From NCBI GenBank assembly GCA_964057225.1, contig OZ059894.1, positions 18,258,476-18,322,475 of the forward strand: DNA of 64,000 nucleotides, given 5' to 3'. Positions within the stretch are counted from its first letter, which is position 1; each line of letters starts with the position of its first letter. The translations under genes and the position numbers were made by a program. The notes beneath the pieces were generated by a model, which was given only the letters and a program-made list of their open reading frames with translations, did no database searches and had not been told where the DNA came from. Below are positions 50,977-63,327 of this stretch, one piece after another. Origin of the DNA: Auanema rhodensis. Its lineage: Eukaryota > Nematoda > Chromadorea > Rhabditida > Rhabditidae.

Positions 50977-53900
50977 AAAATTCACGTAAATTTCAAAGTC
51001 ATGGTTATCATGCACCAATATCAATAAAAATTTGTTTTAAGACTAATATGGACATGGGGAATCTAATTTTGAAAACTGCATCTTTTTATCTTTCACGTGA
51101 AGCGAGTTACATACCATGTGCACATCACGTGTACATTTAATTAGCATAAATTAAAGTTCACGTAAATTTCAAAGTCATGGTTACCATGCACCAATATCAA
51201 TAAAAATTTGTTTTTAGTCTAATATGGCCATGCGGAATGTAATTATAAAAACCGCATCTCTTTATCTTTCACGGAGAGCGAGTTACATACCATGTGCACA
51301 TCACGTGTACATTTAATTAGCATAAATTAAAGTTCACGTAAATTTCAAAGTCATGGTTACCATGCACCAGTATCAATGAAAATTTGTTTTTGGACTAATA
51401 TGGCCATAGGGAATCTAATTTTCAAAACCCCATCTTTTTATCTATTACGGAAAGCGAGTTACATACCATGTGCCCATCACGTGTACATTTAATTAGCATA
51501 AATTAAAGTTCACGTAAATTTCAAAGTCATGGTTACCATGCACCAGTATCAATGAAAATTTGTTTTTGGACTAATATGGCCATAGGGAATCTAATTTTGA
51601 AAACGGCATCTCTTCATCTTTGAGTTACATACCATGTGTACATCACGTGTACATTTAATTAGCATAAATTAAAGTTCACGTAATTTTCAAAGTCATGGTT
51701 ACCATGCACCAATATCGATAAAAATTTGTTTTTAGACTAATATGGACATGGGGAATCTAATTTTCAAAACCCCATCTTTTTATCTATTACGGAAAGCGAG
51801 TTACATACCATGTGCCCATCACGTGTACATTTAATTAGCATAAATTAAAGTTCACTTAAATTTCAAAGTCATGGTTACCATGCGCCTATATCAATAAAAA
51901 TTTGTTTTTGGACTAATATGGCCATGGGGAATCTAATTTTGAAAACCGCATCTCTTTATCTTTTACGGAAAGCGAGTTGCATACCATGTGCACATCACCT
52001 GTACATTTGATTAGCATAAATTAAAATTCACGTAAATTTCAAAGTCATGGTTATCATGCACCAATATCAATAAAAATTTGTTTTAAGACTAATATGGACA
52101 TGGGGAATCTAATTTTGAAAACTGCATCTTTTTATCTTTCACGTGAAGCGAGTTACATACCATGTGCACATCACGTGTACATTTAATTAGCATAAATTAA
52201 AGTTCACGTAAATTTCAAAGTCATGGTTACCATGCACCAATATCAATAAAAATTTGTTTTTAGTCTAATATGGCCATGCGGAATGTAATTATAAAAACCG
52301 CATCTCTTTATCTTTCACGGAGAGCGAGTTACATACCATGTGCACATCACGTGTACATTTAATTAGCATAAATTAAAGTTCACGTAAATTTCAAAGTCAT
52401 GGTTACCATGCACCAGTATCAATGAAAATTTGTTTTTGGACTAATATGGCCATAGGGAATCTAATTTTCAAAACCCCATCTTTTTATCTATTACGGAAAG
52501 CGAGTTACATACCATGTGCCCATCACGTGTACATTTAATTAGCATAAATTAAAGTTCACGTAAATTTCAAAGTCATGGTTACCATGCACCAGTATCAATG
52601 AAAATTTGTTTTTGGACTAATATGGCCATAGGGAATCTAATTTTGAAAACGGCATCTCTTCATCTTTGAGTTACATACCATGTGTACATCACGTGTACAT
52701 TTAATTAGCATAAATTAAAGTTCACGTAATTTTCAAAGTCATGGTTACCATGCACCAATATCGATAAAAATTTGTTTTTAGACTAATATGGACATGGGGA
52801 ATCTAATTTTGAAAACCGCATCTCTTTATCTTTTACGGAAATCGAGTTGCATACCATGTGCACATCACCTGTACATTTGATTAGCATAAATTAAAGTTCA
52901 CGTAAATTTCAAAGTCATGGTTACCATGCACCAATATCAATTAAAATTTGTTTTTAGTCTAATATGGCCATGCGGAATGTAATTATAAAAACCGCATCTC
53001 TTTATCTTTCACGGAGAGCGAGTTACATACCATGTGCACATCACTTGTACATTTAATTAGCATAAATTAAAGTTCACGTAAATTTCAAAGTCATGGTTAC
53101 CATGCACCAGTATCAATGAAAATTTGTTTTTGGACTAATATGGCCATAGGGAATCTAATTTTCAAAACCCCATCTTTTTATCTATTACGGAAAGCGAGTT
53201 ACATACCATGTGCCCATCACGTGTACATTTAATTAGCATAAATTAAAGTTCACTTAAATTTCAAAGTCATGGTTACCATGCGCCTATATCAATAAAAATT
53301 TGTTTTTAGTCTAATATGGCCATGGGGAATCTAATTATGAAAACCGCATCTCTTTATCTTTTACGGAAAGCGAGTTGCATACCATGTGCACATCACGTGT
53401 ACATTTAATAAGCATAAATTAAAGTTCACGTAAATTTCAAAGTCATGGTTACCATGCACCAGTATCAATAAAAATTTGTTTTTGGACTAATATGGCCATG
53501 GGGAATCTAATTTTGAAAACCGCATCTCTTTATCTTTTACGGAAAGCGAGTTGCATACCATGTGCACATCACGTGTACATTCGATTAGCATAAATTAAAG
53601 TTCACGTAAATTTCAAAGTCATGGTTACCATGCACCAGTATCAATAAAAATTTGTTTTTGGACTAATATGGCCATGGGGAATCTAATTTTGAAAACCGCA
53701 TCTCTTTATCTTTTACGGAAAGAGAGTTACATATCATGTGCACATCACGTGTACATTTAATAAGCATAAATTAAAGTTCACGTAAATTTCAAAGTCATGG
53801 TTACCATGCACCAGTATCAATAAAAATTTGTTTTTGGACTAATATGGCCATGGGGAATCTAATTTTCAAAACCCCATCTTTTTATCTATTACGGGAAGCG

Positions 53901-55954
53901 AGTTACATACCATGTGTAAATCACGTGTACATTTAATAAGCATAAATTAAAGTTCACGTAAATTTCAAAGTCATGGTTACCATGCACCAGTATCAATAAA
54001 AATTTGTTTTTGGACTAATATGGCCATGGGGAATCTAATTTTGAAAACCGCATCTCTTTATCTTTTACGGAAAGCGAGTTGCATACCATGTGCACATCAC
54101 GTGTACATTTGATTAGCATAAGTTAAAGTTCACGTAAATTTCAAAGTCATGGTTACCATGCACCAATATCAATAAAAATTTGTTTTAAGACTAATATGGC
54201 CATGGGGAATCTAATTTTGAAAACCGCATCTCTTTATCTTTTACGGAAAGAGAGTTACATATCATGTGCACATCACGTGTACATTTAATTAGCATAAATT
54301 AAAGTTCACGTAAATTTCAAAGTCATGGTTACCATGCACCAGTATCAATAAAAATTTGTTTTTGGACTAATATGGCCATGGGGAATCTAATTTCGAAAAC
54401 CGCATCTCTTTATCTTTTACGGAGAGCGAGTTGCATACCATGTGCACATCACGTGTACATTTAATTAGCATAAATTAAAGTTCACGTAAATTTCAAAGTC
54501 ATGGTTACCATGCACCAATATCGATAAAAATTTGTTTTTAGACTAATATGGACATGGGGAATCTAATTTTGAAAACCGCATCTCTTTATCTTTCACGGGA
54601 AGCGAGTTACATATCATGTGTAAATCACGTGTACATTTAATTAGCATAAATTAAAGTTCACGTAAATTTCAAAGTCATGGTTACCATGCACCAGTATAAA
54701 TGAAAATTTGTTTTTGGACTAATATGGCCATAGGGAATCTAATTATGAAAACCGCATCTCTTTATCTTTCACGGAAAGAGAGTTACATATCATGTGCACA
54801 TCACGTGTACATTTAATCAGCATAAATTAAAGTTCACGTAAATTTCAAAGTCATGGTTACCATGCACCAGTATCAATAAAAATTTGTTTTTGGACTAATA
54901 TGGCCATGGGGAATCTAATTTTGAAAACCGCATCTCTTTATCTTTTACGGAGAGCGAGTTGCATACCATGTGCACATCACGTGTACATTTAATTAGCATA
55001 AATTAAAGTTCACGTAAATTTCAAAGTCATGGTTACCATGCACCAATATCAATAAAAATTTGTTTTTGGACTAATATGGCCATGGGGAATCTAATTTTGA
55101 AAACCGCATCTCTTTATCTTTTACGGAAAGCGAGTTGCATACCATGTGCACATCACGTGTACATTTGATTAGCATAAATTAAAGTTCACATAAATTTCAA
55201 AGTCATGGTTACCATGCACCAATATCAATAAAAATTTGTTTTAAGACTAATATGGACATGGGGAATCTAATTTTGAAAACCGCATCTCTTTATCTTTTAC
55301 GGAAAGCGAGTTGCATACCATGTGCACATCACCTGTACATTTGATTAGCATAAATTAAAATTCACGTAAATTTCAAAGTCATGGTTATCATGCACCAATA
55401 TCAATAAAAATTTGTTTTAAGACTAATATGGACATGGGGAATCTAATTTTGAAAACCGCATCTCTTTATCTTTCACGTGAAGCGAGTTACATACCATGTG
55501 CACATCACGTGTACATTTAATTAGCATAAATTAAAGTTCACGTAAATTTCAAAGTCATGGTTACCATGCACCAATATCAATAAAAATTTGTTTTTAGTCT
55601 AATATGGCCATGCGGAATGTAATTATAAAAACCGCATCTCTTTATCTTTCACGGAGAGCGAGTTACATACCATGTGCACATCACGTGTACATTTAATTAG
55701 CATGAATTAAAGTTCACGTAAATTTCAAAGTCATGGTTACCATGCACCAGTATCAATGAAAATTTGTTTTTGGACTAATATGGCCATAGGGAATCTAATT
55801 TTCAAAACCCCATCTTTTTATCTATTACGGAAAGCGAGTTACATACCATGTGCCCATCACGTGTACATTTAATTAGCATAAATTAAAGTTCACGTAAATT
55901 TCAAAGTCATGGTTACCATGCACCAGTATCAATGAAAATTTATTTTTGGACTAT
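49297..55954. repeat. 6658-bp (38-monomer) tandem duplication, copy 1
   Basis: 35 full and 3 short monomers (50107, 51505, 52551). Matching positions 6658 bp apart include GGATTAATATGG (49466/56124), ACCATATGCCC (50761/57419), the 166-bp units (50107/56765, 51505/58163, 52551/59209), ACATTCGATTAG (53582/60240), CATAAGTTAAAG (54121/60779) and AATTTCGAAAACC (54391/61049). Inside, 51671-51846 is a chimera (GGACATGG left, TTTTCAAAACCCC right) that shortens one eight-monomer cycle of 1398 bp to 1046 bp. Confidence 0.88.
53421..54476. repeat. Run of near-identical CAATAAA/GGCCATGG monomers
   Basis: Six adjacent units, five sharing CACCAGTATCAATAAAA and TTTTTGGAC, all with GGCCATGGGG, differ mainly in their right ends: GAGTTGC with TTCGATTAG, AGAGAGTTACATATC, TTTTCAAAACCCC with TGTAAATC, and others. 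The unit at 54125 has TTTTAAGAC on the left. It looks locally homogenised and contrasts with the alternating types on both sides. The same run recurs at 60079-61134. Confidence 0.7.
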
Positions 55955-56060
55955 TATGGCCATAGGGAATCTAATTATGAAAACCGCATCTCTTTATCTT
56001 TCACGGAAAGAGAGTTACATATCATGTGCACATCACGTGTACATTTAATTAGCATAAATT
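55885..56060. repeat. Chimeric junction monomer of the 6658-bp duplication
   Basis: The left part carries TTTATTTTTGG and GGACTATTATGG, otherwise found only in the 166-bp unit at 63245. The right part carries TTATGAAAACC, CACGGAAAGAG and ATATCATG, as in the unit at 49227. The switch lies between 55954 and 55977. The unit keeps the full 176-bp length and register. Confidence 0.85.
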
Positions 56061-59000
56061 AAAGTTCACGTAAATTTCAAAGTCATGGTTACCATGCACC
56101 AGTATCAATAAAAATTTGTTTTTGGATTAATATGGCCATGGGGAATCTAATTTTGAAAACCGCATCTCTTTATCTTTTACGGAAAGCGAGTTGCATACCA
56201 TGTGCACATCACCTGTACATTTGATTATCATAAATTAAAATTCACGTAAATTTCAAAGTCATGGTTATCATGCACCAATATCAATAAAAATTTGTTTTAA
56301 GACTAATATGGACATGGGGAATCTAATTTTGAAAACTGCATCTTTTTATCTTTCACGTGAAGCGAGTTACATACCATGTGCACATCACGTGTACATTTAA
56401 TTAGCATAAATTAAAGTTCACGTAAATTTCAAAGTCATGGTTACCATGCACCAATATCAATAAAAATTTGTTTTTAGTCTAATATGGCCATGCGGAATGT
56501 AATTATAAAAACCGCATCTCTTTATCTTTCACGGAGAGCGAGTTACATACCATGTGCACATCACGTGTACATTTAATTAGCATAAATTAAAGTTCACGTA
56601 AATTTCAAAGTCATGGTTACCATGCACCAGTATCAATGAAAATTTGTTTTTGGACTAATATGGCCATAGGGAATCTAATTTTCAAAACCCCATCTTTTTA
56701 TCTATTACGGAAAGCGAGTTACATACCATGTGCCCATCACGTGTACATTTAATTAGCATAAATTAAAGTTCACGTAAATTTCAAAGTCATGGTTACCATG
56801 CACCAGTATCAATGAAAATTTGTTTTTGGACTAATATGGCCATAGGGAATCTAATTTTGAAAACGGCATCTCTTCATCTTTGAGTTACATACCATGTGTA
56901 CATCACGTGTACATTTAATTAGCATAAATTAAAGTTCACGTAATTTTCAAAGTCATGGTTACCATGCACCAATATCGATAAAAATTTGTTTTTAGACTAA
57001 TATGGACATGGGGAATCTAATTTTGAAAACCGCATCTCTTTATCTTTTACGGAAATCGAGTTGCATACCATGTGCACATCACCTGTACATTTGATTAGCA
57101 TAAATTAAAGTTCACGTAAATTTCAAAGTCATGGTTACCATGCACCAATATCAATTAAAATTTGTTTTTAGTCTAATATGGCCATGCGGAATGTAATTAT
57201 AAAAACCGCATCTCTTTATCTTTCACGGAGAGCGAGTTACATACCATGTGCACATCACTTGTACATTTAATTAGCATAAATTAAAGTTCACGTAAATTTC
57301 AAAGTCATGGTTACCATGCACCAGTATCAATGAAAATTTGTTTTTGGACTAATATGGCCATAGGGAATCTAATTTTCAAAACCCCATCTTTTTATCTATT
57401 ACGGAAAGCGAGTTACATACCATATGCCCATCACGTGTACATTTAATTAGCATAAATTAAAGTTCACTTAAATTTCAAAGTCATGGTTACCATGCGCCTA
57501 TATCAATAAAAATTTGTTTTTGGACTAATATGGCCATGGGGAATCTAATTTTGAAAACCGCATCTCTTTATCTTTTACGGAAAGCGAGTTGCATACCATG
57601 TGCACATCACCTGTACATTTGATTAGCATAAATTAAAATTCACGTAAATTTCAAAGTCATGGTTATCATGCACCAATATCAATAAAAATTTGTTTTAAGA
57701 CTAATATGGACATGGGGAATCTAATTTTGAAAACTGCATCTTTTTATCTTTCACGTGAAGCGAGTTACATACCATGTGCACATCACGTGTACATTTAATT
57801 AGCATAAATTAAAGTTCACGTAAATTTCAAAGTCATGGTTACCATGCACCAATATCAATAAAAATTTGTTTTTAGTCTAATATGGCCATGCGGAATGTAA
57901 TTATAAAAACCGCATCTCTTTATCTTTCACGGAGAGCGAGTTACATACCATGTGCACATCACGTGTACATTTAATTAGCATAAATTAAAGTTCACGTAAA
58001 TTTCAAAGTCATGGTTACCATGCACCAGTATCAATGAAAATTTGTTTTTGGACTAATATGGCCATAGGGAATCTAATTTTCAAAACCCCATCTTTTTATC
58101 TATTACGGAAAGCGAGTTACATACCATGTGCCCATCACGTGTACATTTAATTAGCATAAATTAAAGTTCACGTAAATTTCAAAGTCATGGTTACCATGCA
58201 CCAGTATCAATGAAAATTTGTTTTTGGACTAATATGGCCATAGGGAATCTAATTTTGAAAACGGCATCTCTTCATCTTTGAGTTACATACCATGTGTACA
58301 TCACGTGTACATTTAATTAGCATAAATTAAAGTTCACGTAATTTTCAAAGTCATGGTTACCATGCACCAATATCGATAAAAATTTGTTTTTAGACTAATA
58401 TGGACATGGGGAATCTAATTTTCAAAACCCCATCTTTTTATCTATTACGGAAAGCGAGTTACATACCATGTGCCCATCACGTGTACATTTAATTAGCATA
58501 AATTAAAGTTCACTTAAATTTCAAAGTCATGGTTACCATGCGCCTATATCAATAAAAATTTGTTTTTGGACTAATATGGCCATGGGGAATCTAATTTTGA
58601 AAACCGCATCTCTTTATCTTTTACGGAAAGCGAGTTGCATACCATGTGCACATCACCTGTACATTTGATTAGCATAAATTAAAATTCACGTAAATTTCAA
58701 AGTCATGGTTATCATGCACCAATATCAATAAAAATTTGTTTTAAGACTAATATGGACATGGGGAATCTAATTTTGAAAACTGCATCTTTTTATCTTTCAC
58801 GTGAAGCGAGTTACATACCATGTGCACATCACGTGTACATTTAATTAGCATAAATTAAAGTTCACGTAAATTTCAAAGTCATGGTTACCATGCACCAATA
58901 TCAATAAAAATTTGTTTTTAGTCTAATATGGCCATGCGGAATGTAATTATAAAAACCGCATCTCTTTATCTTTCACGGAGAGCGAGTTACATACCATGTG

Positions 59001-62000
59001 CACATCACGTGTACATTTAATTAGCATAAATTAAAGTTCACGTAAATTTCAAAGTCATGGTTACCATGCACCAGTATCAATGAAAATTTGTTTTTGGACT
59101 AATATGGCCATAGGGAATCTAATTTTCAAAACCCCATCTTTTTATCTATTACGGAAAGCGAGTTACATACCATGTGCCCATCACGTGTACATTTAATTAG
59201 CATAAATTAAAGTTCACGTAAATTTCAAAGTCATGGTTACCATGCACCAGTATCAATGAAAATTTGTTTTTGGACTAATATGGCCATAGGGAATCTAATT
59301 TTGAAAACGGCATCTCTTCATCTTTGAGTTACATACCATGTGTACATCACGTGTACATTTAATTAGCATAAATTAAAGTTCACGTAATTTTCAAAGTCAT
59401 GGTTACCATGCACCAATATCGATAAAAATTTGTTTTTAGACTAATATGGACATGGGGAATCTAATTTTGAAAACCGCATCTCTTTATCTTTTACGGAAAT
59501 CGAGTTGCATACCATGTGCACATCACCTGTACATTTGATTAGCATAAATTAAAGTTCACGTAAATTTCAAAGTCATGGTTACCATGCACCAATATCAATT
59601 AAAATTTGTTTTTAGTCTAATATGGCCATGCGGAATGTAATTATAAAAACCGCATCTCTTTATCTTTCACGGAGAGCGAGTTACATACCATGTGCACATC
59701 ACTTGTACATTTAATTAGCATAAATTAAAGTTCACGTAAATTTCAAAGTCATGGTTACCATGCACCAGTATCAATGAAAATTTGTTTTTGGACTAATATG
59801 GCCATAGGGAATCTAATTTTCAAAACCCCATCTTTTTATCTATTACGGAAAGCGAGTTACATACCATGTGCCCATCACGTGTACATTTAATTAGCATAAA
59901 TTAAAGTTCACTTAAATTTCAAAGTCATGGTTACCATGCGCCTATATCAATAAAAATTTGTTTTTAGTCTAATATGGCCATGGGGAATCTAATTATGAAA
60001 ACCGCATCTCTTTATCTTTTACGGAAAGCGAGTTGCATACCATGTGCACATCACGTGTACATTTAATAAGCATAAATTAAAGTTCACGTAAATTTCAAAG
60101 TCATGGTTACCATGCACCAGTATCAATAAAAATTTGTTTTTGGACTAACATGGCCATGGGGAATCTAATTTTGAAAACCGCATCTCTTTATCTTTTACGG
60201 AAAGCGAGTTGCATACCATGTGCACATCACGTGTACATTCGATTAGCATAAATTAAAGTTCACGTAAATTTCAAAGTCATGGTTACCATGCACCAGTATC
60301 AATAAAAATTTGTTTTTGGACTAATATGGCCATGGGGAATCTAATTTTGAAAACCGCATCTCTTTATCTTTTACGGAAAGAGAGTTACATATCATGTGCA
60401 CATCACGTGTACATTTAATAAGCATAAATTAAAGTTCACGTAAATTTCAAAGTCATGGTTACCATGCACCAGTATCAATAAAAATTTGTTTTTGGACTAA
60501 TATGGCCATGGGGAATCTAATTTTCAAAACCCCATCTTTTTATCTATTACGGGAAGCGAGTTACATACCATGTGTAAATCACGTGTACATTTAATAAGCA
60601 TAAATTAAAGTTCACGTAAATTTCAAAGTCATGGTTACCATGCACCAGTATCAATAAAAATTTGTTTTTGGACTAATATGGCCATGGGGAATCTAATTTT
60701 GAAAACCGCATCTCTTTATCTTTTACGGAAAGCGAGTTGCATACCATGTGCACATCACGTGTACATTTGATTAGCATAAGTTAAAGTTCACGTAAATTTC
60801 AAAGTCATGGTTACCATGCACCAATATCAATAAAAATTTGTTTTAAGACTAATATGGCCATGGGGAATCTAATTTTGAAAACCGCATCTCTTTATCTTTT
60901 ACGGAAAGAGAGTTACATATCATGTGCACATCACGTGTACATTTAATTAGCATAAATTAAAGTTCACGTAAATTTCAAAGTCATGGTTACCATGCACCAG
61001 TATCAATAAAAATTTGTTTTTGGACTAATATGGCCATGGGGAATCTAATTTCGAAAACCGCATCTCTTTATCTTTTACGGAGAGCGAGTTGCATACCATG
61101 TGCACATCACGTGTACATTTAATTAGCATAAATTAAAGTTCACGTAAATTTCAAAGTCATGGTTACCATGCACCAATATCGATAAAAATTTGTTTTTAGA
61201 CTAATATGGACATGGGGAATCTAATTTTGAAAACCGCATCTCTTTATCTTTCACGGGAAGCGAGTTACATATCATGTGTAAATCACGTGTACATTTAATT
61301 AGCATAAATTAAAGTTCACGTAAATTTCAAAGTCATGGTTACCTTGCATCAGTATCAATGAAAATTTGTTTTCGGACTAATATGGCCATGGGGAATCTAA
61401 TTTTAAAAACCGCATCTCTTTATCTTTTACGGGAAGCGAGTTACATATCATGTGCACATCACGTGTACATTTAATTAGCATAAATTAAAGTTCACGTAAT
61501 TTTCAAAGTCATGGTTACCATGCACCAATATCGATAAAAATTTGTTTTTAGACTAATATGGACATGGGGAATCTAATTTTGAAAACCGCATCTCTTTATC
61601 TTTTACGGAAATCGAGTTGCATACCATGTGCACATCACCTGTACATTTGATTAGCATAAATTAAAGTTCACGTAAATTTCAAAGTCATGGTTACCATGCG
61701 CCTATATCAATAAAAATTTGTTTTTAGTCTAATATGGAAATGGGGAATCTAATTTTGAAAACCGCATCTTTATCTTTTACGGGAAGCGAGTTACATACCA
61801 TGTGCACATCACGTGTACATTTAATTAGCATAAATTAAAGTTCACGTAAATTTCAAAGTCATGGTTACCTTGCACCAGTATCAATGAAAATTTGTTTTCG
61901 GACTAATATGGCCATGGGGAATCTAATTTTAAAAACCGCATCTCTTTATCTTTTACGGAAAGCGAGTTACATACCATGTGTAAATCACGTGTACATTTAA

Positions 62001-63327
62001 TTAGCACAAATTAAAGTTCACGTAAATTTCAAAGTCATGGTTACCATGCACCAGTATAAATGAAAATTTGTTTTTGGACTAATATGGCCATAGGGAATCT
62101 AATTATGAAAACCGCATCTCTTTATCTTTCACGGAAAGAGAGTTACATATCATGTGCACATCACGTGTACATTTAATCAGCATAAATTAAAGTTCACGTA
62201 AATTTCAAAGTCATGGTTACCATGCACCAGTATCAATAAAAATTTGTTTTTGGACTAATATGGCCATGGGGAATCTAATTTTGAAAACCGCATCTCTTTA
62301 TCTTTTACGGAGAGCGAGTTGCATACCATGTGCACATCACGTGTACATTTAATTAGCATAAATTAAAGTTCACGTAAATTTCAAAGTCATGGTTACCATG
62401 CACCAATATCAATAAAAATTTGTTTTTGGACTAATATGGCCATGGGGAATCTAATTTTGAAAACCGCATCTCTTTATCTTTTACGGAAAGCGAGTTGCAT
62501 ACCATGTGCACATCACGTGTACATTTGATTAGCATAAATTAAAGTTCACATAAATTTCAAAGTCATGGTTACCATGCACCAATATCAATAAAAATTTGTT
62601 TTAAGACTAATATGGACATGGGGAATCTAATTTTGAAAACCGCATCTCTTTATCTTTTACGGAAAGCGAGTTGCATACCATGTGCACATCACCTGTACAT
62701 TTGATTAGCATAAATTAAAATTCACGTAAATTTCAAAGTCATGGTTATCATGCACCAATATCAATAAAAATTTGTTTTAAGACTAATATGGACATGGGGA
62801 ATCTAATTTTGAAAACCGCATCTCTTTATCTTTCACGTGAAGCGAGTTACATACCATGTGCACATCACGTGTACATTTAATTAGCATAAATTAAAGTTCA
62901 CGTAAATTTCAAAGTCATGGTTACCATGCACCAATATCAATAAAAATTTGTTTTTAGTCTAATATGGCCATGCGGAATGTAATTATAAAAACCGCATCTC
63001 TTTATCTTTCACGGAGAGCGAGTTACATACCATGTGCACATCACGTGTACATTTAATTAGCATGAATTAAAGTTCACGTAAATTTCAAAGTCATGGTTAC
63101 CATGCACCAGTATCAATGAAAATTTGTTTTTGGACTAATATGGCCATAGGGAATCTAATTTTCAAAACCCCATCTTTTTATCTATTACGGAAAGCGAGTT
63201 ACATACCATGTGCCCATCACGTGTACATTTAATTAGCATAAATTAAAGTTCACGTAAATTTCAAAGTCATGGTTACCATGCACCAGTATCAATGAAAATT
63301 TATTTTTGGACTATTATGGCCATAGGG
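55955..63327. repeat. 6658-bp duplication, copy 2 (with 702 bp more)
   Basis: Follows copy 1 at offset 6658 up to about 61310 and at offset 7360 from 62013 (TTTAATCAGC at 54811/62171, CATGAATTAAAG at 55701/63061, TTTATTTTTGG at 55939/63299). The difference is four monomers, 61311-62012: two ACCTTGCA anchors, a TAATTTTC/GAAATCGAG unit and the 174-bp GCGCC unit. Either copy 1 lost them or copy 2 gained them. Confidence 0.86.
61663..61836. repeat. 174-bp monomer (2-bp deletion)
   Basis: A GCGCC/GGAAATGG unit in which GCATCTCTTTATC is shortened to GCATCTTTATC near 61768, loss of one CT pair. It is the only length change in the window other than the 10-bp deletion. Confidence 0.85.

Noticed and set aside
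49297-63327. Assembly artefact as explanation for the large duplications
   Set aside because: Not excluded, but less likely for the 6658-bp and 4722-bp pairs because their copies differ by whole-monomer indels and patches. It remains possible for the apparently identical 1408-bp and 342-bp pairs.
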